Below are positions 1-5,398 of a stretch of DNA of 5,398 bases, piece by piece. This DNA is from Methanobacteriota archaeon. Lineage in GTDB: Archaea > Thermoplasmatota > Poseidoniia > Poseidoniales > Poseidoniaceae. The DNA is taken from the NCBI GenBank assembly GCA_018662715.1, contig JABJFP010000290.1, positions 1 through 5,398 of the forward strand. The letters run 5' to 3'. Position numbers and translations under genes: made by a program. Numbering within the stretch: position 1 is the stretch's first letter; every line of letters starts with the position of its first letter. The notes under the pieces were generated by a model. That model was not told the origin of the DNA. It did not search any database and was given only the letters and a program-made list of their open reading frames with translations.

Positions 1-26
1 ATTATCCAACTTTAATGGAAGACTAA
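1..26 (+). CDS. 3' end of an upstream gene (partial, last codons only)
   Basis: In frame 3 the sequence reads TAT CCA ACT TTA ATG GAA GAC TAA, giving a tail of YPTLMED and a stop at 24-26, one base before the ATG at 28. I prefer this frame because the same stop-T-ATG arrangement (TAATATG) occurs at the end of the next gene (5275-5281). The other two frames also close nearby (TAA at 13-15 in frame 1, TAA at 32-34 in frame 2), so the frame is not proven. Seven residues are too few to name a product. In T4-like phages a baseplate or other virion gene would be the expected neighbour, but that is inference only. Confidence 0.45.
17..21 (+). promoter_or_regulatory. Ribosome binding site of the large structural gene
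   Basis: GGAAG lies six bases upstream of the ATG at 28, close to ideal Shine-Dalgarno spacing. It supports 28 as the true start rather than a later internal ATG. The site lies within the last codons of the presumed upstream gene, so the two genes share a transcript and may be translationally coupled. Confidence 0.7.
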
Positions 27-27
27 T

Positions 28-3000
28 ATGGTAAAAGCAGTTACATCGCAAATATTCTCATCTACTTACAGAGATGACTTTAAAGATAGTGATAACTATC
101 ATAGAATTTTGTTTAATAGTGGACGTGCATTGCAAGCTCGCGAGCTTACTCAATCACAGACTATTATGCAAAGGGAGATAGCTCGCTTAGGTAGGCACAT
201 ATTTAAAGAAGGTGCAGCTATTAATCCAGGAGGAATCACTGTTAATAATGCTTATGAATTTATTAAACTTGATACTTCAGTTCACGCACTACCTGCTGTT
301 CCGAGCGATCTTGTAGGAGTAGTTTTTACTGCATCAACAATTGCAATCAGTTTTAAGGTATTAGAAGTAGTACCAGCCGCCGGAACTGATCCTGCAACAC
401 TTTTTGTTGCATATACAAATACTTCAAGTGGTACAAGTGGTACTTCTCCTGTAAGAGTGACAGCTGGAGAAGAAATAACAAGTGGAGGCTCTGAAGGGTA
501 TTTTTTAGATATACAATCTACAGATACAGTAAGTAATCCAGCCGTAGGAGTAGGTACAAGAGTATCAGTTCATGCAGGAGACTTTTTTGCTGCAGACCAC
601 TTTGTATTTGCTAAAGAACAATCTCTAATTATTGATAAGTATAGTGGCTTTCCTACAGCTAAAGTAGGATTTCTAGTAACTGAAGATGTCGTCACATCCT
701 CTGATGATAACGCTTTATTTGATAATCAAGGAGCAACTCCTAACCTTGCATCACCAGGCGCTGATCGTTACCGTATTAACTTAACACTTATAAGAGGTGA
801 TAATGTTGATTCAGATCAAACATTTATTGAGATTGCTAATATAGATGACGGGCTTCTAATTACGCAAATACAATCTAATGATGGGTATAATAAAATAGGC
901 GAGGTTCTTGCATTACGCACTAAAGAAGAATCTGGTGACTACATTGTAAAGCCTTTTGAATTACTATTTGAAACTAATGAAGAAGATAACACACTACTAG
1001 ATTTTAACTTAAGTCCAGGCTTTGCGTATGTTGATGGGTATAGGGTGGGGTCAACTGGTGAGACAATTATATCTGTCCCAAAACCGCGTTCTACTTCTCT
1101 AGAGAATAATCAAGTCGTAGCTGCAAGCTATGGAAACTATATAGTAGTATCTTCAACTAATAAAAGCATTCCTAATATAGATGAATTTGAACTTATGAAT
1201 CTGCGCTCAGCAGTTACTCATGGAGGTTCTACAATTGGTACAGCTAGAGTGCGTCATGTAGAGGAAGACGGAGCTAATTATAGATTATACCTTGCTGAAG
1301 TAACTATGAATAGTGGGAGTGAATTTAGACTTGTAAGGTCAATAGGTCAAAGCACAACTAATTTCTGGAACTTAGTGCTGGAAACGGCTAATGCAAAGCG
1401 AAAAGATACATCGAATAATAGCTTATTATTTGAACTTCCTAAATCTAGGCCTCAATCACTCTCTGATGTATCTCTAACTGTTCAAAGACGATTTGTTACA
1501 TCAACTAATTCGTCTGGTAATGCATCAATTACATTAACAGCAACTGATGAAAATTTCGCAGACACTACTTTATGGGTTATGGGAGGGCATAATCTAGCTG
1601 TAGATACTGGAGCTGCTGTATCAAACTCTGCTGCAGGTTCACAATTAGCACAAATTACAGGAGCAACAGCAAGTCAAGGCACCTATGAAATTCTTGCTTA
1701 TGTAAATAAATCTGCTGGAGTTATCAGAGCTAAGACATTAACAAGTCGCACACAAACTATTACTGCTGAAAGTGATGGTACTGTTATATTAGATAAAGCT
1801 GATATTTACTCATTTAATGTTATTAAAGCTACTAACACTAATGGAGATGATATATCATCTTCCTATGAAACAGATAACGGGCAACGAGATGAAAAATACG
1901 GTCTTGGAAAGCTAAACCTTATTGCTGGAAACTCTATTACTACTACTGTATATGTAGAGTATCAATATTTTGAGCATAGTGCTTCTGGTGACTTCTTTGC
2001 TGTAAACTCTTATACTGGTCAGATTAATTATGAAGATATTCCTACCTACACTAGAGAAGATGGTGAGATAATTAACCTGCGTAATTTCCTAGATTTTAGA
2101 CCTGTTGTTAATTCTAGTGGAACTTTTGGTTCAGGCGCTATTATAAGTGAATTACCAAGACCTACTTCACTAGTAAATATGGATGTTAACTACTATATGG
2201 GTCAAAGCGCGAAAGTAGTAATTGATACGACAGGTCAAATATCAGTTCTCCCTGGAGAAGCTTCTACTGTTCCTCAGTTACCTAAATCACCAGAGAATAG
2301 TATGGATTTATTTAATGTTACTATGAATCCATATGTGGTAGATGATAATGATGTTAAAAGTGAAATGCTTACATATAAACGCTTTACTATGGCAGACATT
2401 GGTAGATTAGAACGAAGAGTATCTGATTTAGAAGAAGTAACAGCTCTATCTTTACTTGAATTAGAAACGTCACAATTTGGAGTGTATGATTCAGACGGAC
2501 GAAATCGCTCTAAATCTGGATTCTTTGTAGATAATTTTAAAGATCAAAGTAGATCATTTGTTACAGGGTTTGATTATAAATCTGCTATTGATCCTGCTGA
2601 AAATAAAATGAGACCTAGCTTTACAAATAGAAATGTTAGCTTATTTTATGACAGTGATCATTCTGATAACAGTAATGTTATTAGTAAAGGTGATAACATT
2701 ATGTTAAGCTATAATGAAATAGATTATCTAGGAAATCCAGAAAAAACTGGTACTGAAAATATTAACCCCTTTGCTGTAGTCTTAAGAAAAGGCTTTATGG
2801 AATTATCACCAGCCTCTGATGAATGGTTTGATACAGAGTATGCAGAGCCTATAGTAGTAGATGGAGGTTTTGTTCAAGGTAAAGTACAAGGAAAAATCTG
2901 GGATGATTGGTCATTTAACTGGTCTGGTAAAAAAGTAAATAAACTTGAGGTTGGTGATACGCTTGGAACTGATGCTGGTGGATCTTATCAAAATTATGAT

Positions 3001-5277
3001 GGCACTTTTCAAAATATCAGCAGTGTAAACGTAGCAGGAATTTCTACTAGTACTAGCTTTATAGATGAAGAAGGTGTTGAACTGAGTCGAGCTTTTATTC
3101 CGTATATGAGATCTCGTAAAATTAGTTTTAAAGCTCAAGGCCTAAAACCTAACACTCAACACTTCCCATTCTTCGGCGCTAAATCAGTTACTGACTGGGT
3201 TAAACAAGGGACTTTTTCGAATAAAATTTCACAAGATGAAGATTACTCTACTGGTTATGGTAAAATTACTGGTCATCCAGATACTGCCACTTCTGAGTTA
3301 ATCACAGATGGTGATGGTAAACTAGAAGGTACTTTCTTTTTACCTAATACAAATAATATTAAGTTCTCTTCTGGAGATAAAACCTTTACGTTAATTGATA
3401 TTAACAAAAATAGTGTTGGTGATTGTACATCTTATGCAAGTTCAAAATATTATGCACAAGGAGTTATAGTACACAGACAGCAAACAGTCTTATCAACTCA
3501 AATAGTAGATCTAGTTGTTGCTTCTGAAACTAAGCTAGTGGGTCCTCCTCTTGCAAGACCTTCTCGTCCTGATAGCAGTAGTAGTACTGGTAGTACTGTT
3601 AGTAGTTTAGTTCCTACGAACAGTAGCCGACCGCCATTGCGGCCCCCAGCTGTTTGTTATGATACTGGGTTTTCTAATTTTACTACTCCTCCCAGCTATC
3701 CTAATTATGGACCTCCTAGTACATCTAGTGTGACACCAGCTAAAGGTGCTGGAGGTTGTTTTTATGGAGATCCATTAGCACAGTCATTCTTAGTAGTAGA
3801 ATCAACAGGTGTATTCATTACTAGTGTTGATGTAAGATTTAAAACAAAACCTGGAGTAAACGGTCAACCTGTTGTAATGCAGCTTAGACCTATGTTTAAC
3901 GGTGTACCGTCTTCTACTGAAATCGTACCAGGGTCTACAGTATTTAAGACTAGAAGTAATATAACAACATCTAATGATGCATCCGCTATAACAACCTTTA
4001 CATTAGATCAGCCTGTATACTTAACTGGTCGTACAGAATTTTGTATTGTTCTAATATCAGATTCTAATGAATACAACGTATATGTTGCAGAGGCTGGAGC
4101 TAAAAAGCTAGGTGAAGAAGCAAAGCTAACAACACAAGCAACTTTAGGTTCACTGTTTAAATCTCAAAATAGCCATACTTGGGAACCTGATCAAACAAAA
4201 GATCTTACATTTAATTTAAAACGTGCTGATTTTGACACATCTGGAAGTGTAATACTTGAAAATAGCAGCCCTCCTAATGTAGATCTTACTAATAGTATTA
4301 GAACTACAGCTAACAGCGTTGCAGTAGAAGTGTACTTACTTGCTCATGGATTTAATACAAGTGACAAGGTATTGATAACAGGAGCTGACGCTGTAGGAGG
4401 TATACCAACAAATAAACTTAATAACGTAGAACACACTATTACAGCTGTAGACTCTAATCACTTTAGATTTAATGCTAATGTTACTGCAAACACTGTTACT
4501 AACGATGTGGGTGGAGGAGACTTTACTATAGAACGGCAGAATTTATTTGAAACTATGGTTATTAAAGTGGAAAATATACTACCACCAGCTACGTCAATTG
4601 ATACAAGTGCTAAGCTAACCAGTGGGTCATCTATATCAGGTACTGAAACTAGGTATGCAAAGGAAGCTAGTTATACTGCTTATCCTCTTAATAGAAATAT
4701 ATACTTTGATACACCTAAACTACTAGCCACTAAACGTAATGCAGATTTTCAAATTACAGGTACTGAAACTAGGTCAGCTACTGTAAAGGTTAATTTAAAG
4801 TCAGCTACTTCTTTTGTATCTCCTGTTATCGATATGCAAAGAACTTCTCTTGCTATGATACATAATCAGATTGATAATAATAATGCCTTAGACAGTGTAA
4901 ATGAAACTAGCGCCAGAGGTGGTACTACTCTTGCTAAACATCTTACAAAACCGGTAACTCTTGCTGAAGAGGCAAAGGGGTTAAAAATTATGTTATCAGC
5001 AAATAAACCATCCACAGCTAGTTTCGATATGTATTACAGAACTAGTTTAGGTGGTACCAACTTACTAGATCAAGATTTTATTCCTATTGATCCAGAAAAT
5101 AATATCGCAGGTGATGATAATCCTAGAATTTTAAGAGATTATAGATACCTCGCTGGTGGTATTGGCGGGGATCTTCCAGGATTTGATCAGTTTCAAATAA
5201 AAATAGTTATGAAATCAACTAATACAGCGAAGGTACCATCTTTTGGTGACTTGAGAATTATAGCGTTAACGGTGTAA
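28..5277 (+). CDS. Large DUF4815-type virion structural protein (baseplate/tail-associated), 1749 aa
   Basis: The product is an intact 1749-residue protein with no frameshift and no signal peptide or membrane segment. Residues 15-69 carry the strongest family signature: RDDF, then FNSGRALQARELTQ (29-42), a helix of Gln/Arg/Glu, and FKEGAAINPGG (59-69), as I remember for DUF4815 proteins of T4-like marine phages. Further family-like landmarks are SPGADRYRI (242-250), EESGDYIVKPF (300-310), FAYVDGYR (332-339), VNKSAG (559-564), FLDFRP (687-692), a short coiled coil (about 791-813), SPASDEW (927-933), FIPYMRSR (1023-1030), LKPNT (1039-1043), DPLAQSF (1248-1254) and SPVID (1598-1602). The start is supported by GGAAG six bases upstream and by the family signature beginning within 15 residues of it. 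Such proteins are annotated as virion structural; a baseplate or tail-fibre-like position is inferred from size, modularity and tight linkage to neighbours. Only four cysteines occur, all between residues 1133 and 1339. Confident as a phage structural protein; the exact place in the virion is uncertain. Confidence 0.92.
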   Translation: MVKAVTSQIFSSTYRDDFKDSDNYHRILFNSGRALQARELTQSQTIMQREIARLGRHIFKEGAAINPGGITVNNAYEFIKLDTSVHALPAVPSDLVGVVFTASTIAISFKVLEVVPAAGTDPATLFVAYTNTSSGTSGTSPVRVTAGEEITSGGSEGYFLDIQSTDTVSNPAVGVGTRVSVHAGDFFAADHFVFAKEQSLIIDKYSGFPTAKVGFLVTEDVVTSSDDNALFDNQGATPNLASPGADRYRINLTLIRGDNVDSDQTFIEIANIDDGLLITQIQSNDGYNKIGEVLALRTKEESGDYIVKPFELLFETNEEDNTLLDFNLSPGFAYVDGYRVGSTGETIISVPKPRSTSLENNQVVAASYGNYIVVSSTNKSIPNIDEFELMNLRSAVTHGGSTIGTARVRHVEEDGANYRLYLAEVTMNSGSEFRLVRSIGQSTTNFWNLVLETANAKRKDTSNNSLLFELPKSRPQSLSDVSLTVQRRFVTSTNSSGNASITLTATDENFADTTLWVMGGHNLAVDTGAAVSNSAAGSQLAQITGATASQGTYEILAYVNKSAGVIRAKTLTSRTQTITAESDGTVILDKADIYSFNVIKATNTNGDDISSSYETDNGQRDEKYGLGKLNLIAGNSITTTVYVEYQYFEHSASGDFFAVNSYTGQINYEDIPTYTREDGEIINLRNFLDFRPVVNSSGTFGSGAIISELPRPTSLVNMDVNYYMGQSAKVVIDTTGQISVLPGEASTVPQLPKSPENSMDLFNVTMNPYVVDDNDVKSEMLTYKRFTMADIGRLERRVSDLEEVTALSLLELETSQFGVYDSDGRNRSKSGFFVDNFKDQSRSFVTGFDYKSAIDPAENKMRPSFTNRNVSLFYDSDHSDNSNVISKGDNIMLSYNEIDYLGNPEKTGTENINPFAVVLRKGFMELSPASDEWFDTEYAEPIVVDGGFVQGKVQGKIWDDWSFNWSGKKVNKLEVGDTLGTDAGGSYQNYDGTFQNISSVNVAGISTSTSFIDEEGVELSRAFIPYMRSRKISFKAQGLKPNTQHFPFFGAKSVTDWVKQGTFSNKISQDEDYSTGYGKITGHPDTATSELITDGDGKLEGTFFLPNTNNIKFSSGDKTFTLIDINKNSVGDCTSYASSKYYAQGVIVHRQQTVLSTQIVDLVVASETKLVGPPLARPSRPDSSSSTGSTVSSLVPTNSSRPPLRPPAVCYDTGFSNFTTPPSYPNYGPPSTSSVTPAKGAGGCFYGDPLAQSFLVVESTGVFITSVDVRFKTKPGVNGQPVVMQLRPMFNGVPSSTEIVPGSTVFKTRSNITTSNDASAITTFTLDQPVYLTGRTEFCIVLISDSNEYNVYVAEAGAKKLGEEAKLTTQATLGSLFKSQNSHTWEPDQTKDLTFNLKRADFDTSGSVILENSSPPNVDLTNSIRTTANSVAVEVYLLAHGFNTSDKVLITGADAVGGIPTNKLNNVEHTITAVDSNHFRFNANVTANTVTNDVGGGDFTIERQNLFETMVIKVENILPPATSIDTSAKLTSGSSISGTETRYAKEASYTAYPLNRNIYFDTPKLLATKRNADFQITGTETRSATVKVNLKSATSFVSPVIDMQRTSLAMIHNQIDNNNALDSVNETSARGGTTLAKHLTKPVTLAEEAKGLKIMLSANKPSTASFDMYYRTSLGGTNLLDQDFIPIDPENNIAGDDNPRILRDYRYLAGGIGGDLPGFDQFQIKIVMKSTNTAKVPSFGDLRIIALTV
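61..2397 (+). other. DUF4815-like N-terminal region, about residues 12-790
   Basis: This stretch holds the recognisable DUF4815-type sequence. It opens with a polar helical segment (residues 34-60) rich in Gln, Arg and Glu, followed by mainly beta-type sequence with alternating short hydrophobic and polar residues. The part around residues 495-590 (ASITLTATDENFADTTLW onward, ending near VNKSAG) looks like a separate small beta subdomain within the region. The segment 682-692 with FLDFRP and the Tyr-Tyr motif near residue 730 (NMDVNYYMGQ) closes the core before the coiled coil. In related proteins this part is the most conserved, so it is the likely virion-anchoring end. That role is inference. 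Boundaries are approximate because no profile search could be run. Confidence 0.75.
426..443 (+). repeat. Two tandem copies of AAGTGGTAC inside the large gene
   Basis: AAGTGGTAC is repeated perfectly twice in tandem and, read in frame, yields SGTSGT in a loop of the DUF4815-like region (near residues 134-139). Related proteins have, as I recall, similar small-residue loops here, so this looks like ordinary loop-length slippage. Confidence 0.7.
2398..2466 (+). other. Short coiled-coil helix after the DUF4815 region (residues 791-813)
   Basis: Residues 791-813 are free of Pro and Gly after position 792, rich in Leu, Glu and Arg, and carry hydrophobics at I791, L794, V798, L801, V804 and L807/S808, a 3-4 spacing typical of a coiled coil. 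It starts just after RFTMADIG (785-792). In proteins of this family I recall the same arrangement of an R-[FY]-T-M-x-D-I-G lead followed by a Leu/Glu helix. It is likely an oligomerisation or packing helix, perhaps a trimer, which is inferred. Confidence 0.6.
2740..3522 (+). other. Second conserved module, about residues 905-1165
   Basis: The module begins near INPFAVV (912-918) and SPASDEWFDT (927-936). It continues through a Trp-rich patch around residue 960 (KIWDDWSFNWSGK), FIPYMRSRKISF (1023-1034), GLKPNTQHFPFF (1038-1049), and a stretch of GDGKLEGTFFLPN type followed by a Lys/Asp-rich beta segment. It ends with YYAQGVIVHRQQTVLSTQ. The R-S-R...LKPNT...FF pattern recurs, as far as I remember, in long phage tail and baseplate proteins that share the DPLAQ module. 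No catalytic motif is visible; a structural beta-rich role is inferred. Confidence 0.6.
3541..3768 (+). other. Ser/Pro-rich low-complexity linker, residues 1172-1247
   Basis: Between the second module and DPLAQSF the protein changes to low complexity. It has a Pro/Arg start (GPPLARPSRP), a Ser/Thr/Gly run (1183-1193), a Pro/Arg knot (SRPPLRPP, 1200-1207) and a Tyr/Pro loop (about 1211-1243) bracketed by C1210 and C1244. The composition suggests a flexible or extended linker rather than a folded domain. At the DNA level the Ser/Thr part is made of AGT-type triplets and two copies of TAGTACTG (3582-3589, 3591-3598). This is the natural boundary between the N-terminal two thirds and the C-terminal third. 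Confidence 0.7.
4294..4536 (+). other. Inserted FCCH-like small beta domain, residues about 1423-1503
   Basis: The pattern A-H-G-F-N-T-S-D-K-V-L-I-T-G-A (1439-1453), then GIP..KLN, HTITAVDSNHFRF, and finally NDVGGG, matches the layout H-G-[LF]..GD.V.I.G...LN..H.[IVT]..D...F.[FL]...GG. I know that layout from phage tail and neck proteins, where profile searches often label it E1_FCCH-like. It is an all-beta domain of about 80 residues that serves as a structural add-on; the label does not imply any ubiquitin function. It sits inside the C-terminal module rather than at an end, so it is an insertion. I recall similar insertions in cyanophage homologues, so it is probably a family feature and not unique here. 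Confidence 0.6.
4637..4654 (+). repeat. Direct repeat copy 1 (18 bases, in frame, encodes GTETR)
   Basis: CAGGTACTGAAACTAGGT occurs here and again at 4757-4774, perfectly conserved over 18 bases and exactly 120 bases (40 codons) apart. Both copies are read in the same frame and give GTETR (residues 1538-1542), including the uncommon AGG Arg codon. The flanking residues of the two copies do not align. Confidence 0.85.
4757..4774 (+). repeat. Direct repeat copy 2 (18 bases, in frame, encodes GTETR)
   Basis: This is the second perfect copy of the 18-base repeat, encoding residues 1578-1582. It leads into the SATVKVNLKS strand before SPVID. Confidence 0.85.
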
Positions 5278-5278
5278 T

Positions 5279-5398
5279 ATGAATAAAGTGAAAGTAGAAG
5301 GTCACACAGATCTTGTTCGTGATATGTATAGTGGTGCTGTTATTAGTATAAATAGTACAGAAGCTGAAAATGCTAGACAACGAAAGTATCGACAGCAA
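5279..5398 (+). CDS. Small downstream phage protein, N-terminal 40 residues (runs off the window)
   Basis: The frame opens with ATG one base after the stop of the large gene and stays open to the window end, giving MNKVKVEGHTDLVRDMYSGA and then a Ser/Asn/Thr segment and a basic tail (ENARQRKYRQQ). The VKVEGH..LVRD..SGA[VI]I opening resembles a family of short (under about 120 residues) proteins in T4-like marine phages that I remember only as hypothetical or structural-cluster proteins. I cannot give a function. No good Shine-Dalgarno precedes the ATG (only GGTG right next to the start), so translation probably depends on ribosomes ending the upstream gene. The basic Arg/Lys/Gln end suggests a helix continuing past the window. 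Confidence 0.8.
   Translation, partial: MNKVKVEGHTDLVRDMYSGAVISINSTEAENARQRKYRQQ
5347..5354 (+). promoter_or_regulatory. Possible T4-type late promoter element TATAAATA
   Basis: TATAAATA here equals the T4 late-promoter -10 consensus. It lies inside the coding part of the downstream gene (codons for S-I-N-S). In AT-rich DNA an 8-base A/T word is expected by chance about once in this length, so the match is weak evidence. If real, it would drive genes beyond the window edge. Confidence 0.2.

Larger units (their letters stand above)
3769..5277 (+). other. C-terminal DPLAQ...SPVID module, residues 1248-1749
   Basis: DPLAQSF (1248-1254) opens a beta-rich module. The following features are shared, from memory, with the C-terminal thirds of other long phage structural proteins: GVFITSVDVRF, the QPVVMQLRP strand, a TFTLDQPVYL segment, and CIVLISDSNEYNVYVAEAG around C1339. 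After WEPDQ...LTFNLKRADFD the module is interrupted by a small inserted domain (1423-1503). It then resumes through two GTETR copies and SPVIDMQR (1598-1605). The last 100 residues contain KGLKIMLSANKP, a Tyr-rich strand, a Gly-rich turn (AGGIGG) and a final FGDLRIIALTV. The module carries no enzymatic motif. It may be the outward-facing or partner-binding end; this is inferred. Confidence 0.6.

Noticed and set aside
2575..2582. TATAAATC as an internal late promoter
   Set aside because: It is a 7-of-8 match inside the coding sequence; such words are expected by chance in AT-rich DNA and no gene starts nearby.
2911..3138. Minus-strand reading frame of 75 codons opposite the large gene
   Set aside because: It lies wholly inside the well-supported large gene, its product is Ser/Ile/Thr/Asn-rich with no recognisable motif, and no ribosome binding site stands out. 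AT-rich coding DNA readily gives such shadows.
3572..3606. AGT-triplet and TAGTACTG repeats as a CRISPR, diversity-generating or regulatory repeat
   Set aside because: The repeats are short, adjacent and in frame, and they encode the Ser/Thr linker. There are no spacers, and no reverse transcriptase or template repeat is visible in the window.
4294..4536. Ubiquitin-activation related function from the FCCH-like segment
   Set aside because: In phage structural proteins this resemblance reflects only a shared small beta fold; no adenylation domain or catalytic cysteine is present.
28..5277. Peptidase, lyase or other enzyme domain in the large protein
   Set aside because: I found no convincing catalytic motif; Ser/Thr/Asp-rich stretches are compositional and fit a structural beta-rich protein.
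5255..5290. Transcription terminator after the large gene
   Set aside because: No hairpin followed by a T run is visible, and the next gene starts one base after the stop, so read-through is expected.

Overview
The window is almost entirely one gene. A single uninterrupted + strand reading frame (28-5277, 1749 codons) fills about 97% of it. Its N-terminal part matches, from memory of the family, the DUF4815 virion structural proteins of marine T4-like (contractile-tailed) phages, such as those of cyanobacteria and SAR11-type bacteria. Supporting signs are the very long, Ser/Thr/Asn/Gly-rich, almost cysteine-free product, the AT-rich base composition with A/T-ending codons, the tight packing of genes on one strand, and the characteristic motifs. 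The host cannot be fixed from this window; a marine myovirus, possibly a metagenome-derived genome, is the best reading. I could not run homology searches, so family calls rest on motif recognition.

Layout: 1-26 is probably the last few codons of an upstream gene, followed by a Shine-Dalgarno-like GGAAG (17-21) and the start codon at 28. Residues 1 to about 815 form the DUF4815-like part, ending in a short predicted coiled coil. Residues about 905-1165 are a second conserved part. Residues 1172-1247 are a Ser/Pro-rich linker with a striking GC-rich codon patch. Residues 1248-1749 are a third module opening with DPLAQSF, interrupted at about 1423-1503 by a small inserted domain resembling the phage FCCH-like fold, and ending with an SPVID-containing C-terminal segment. 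A second gene starts at 5279, one base after the stop, and runs off the window (40 codons visible).

How the parts work together: both gene borders read TAATATG (stop, one base, start), which suggests a compact, translationally coupled late structural operon. The large protein is most likely a baseplate- or tail-associated virion component, with an N-terminal virion-anchoring part and distal, more variable modules. That role is inferred, not shown by the sequence. I see no defence system, mobile element, RNA gene or CRISPR, and nothing that I would call a new biological system. The points worth a second look are the module boundaries, the codon anomaly in the linker, an in-frame 18-base repeat, and a late-promoter-like motif in the downstream gene.
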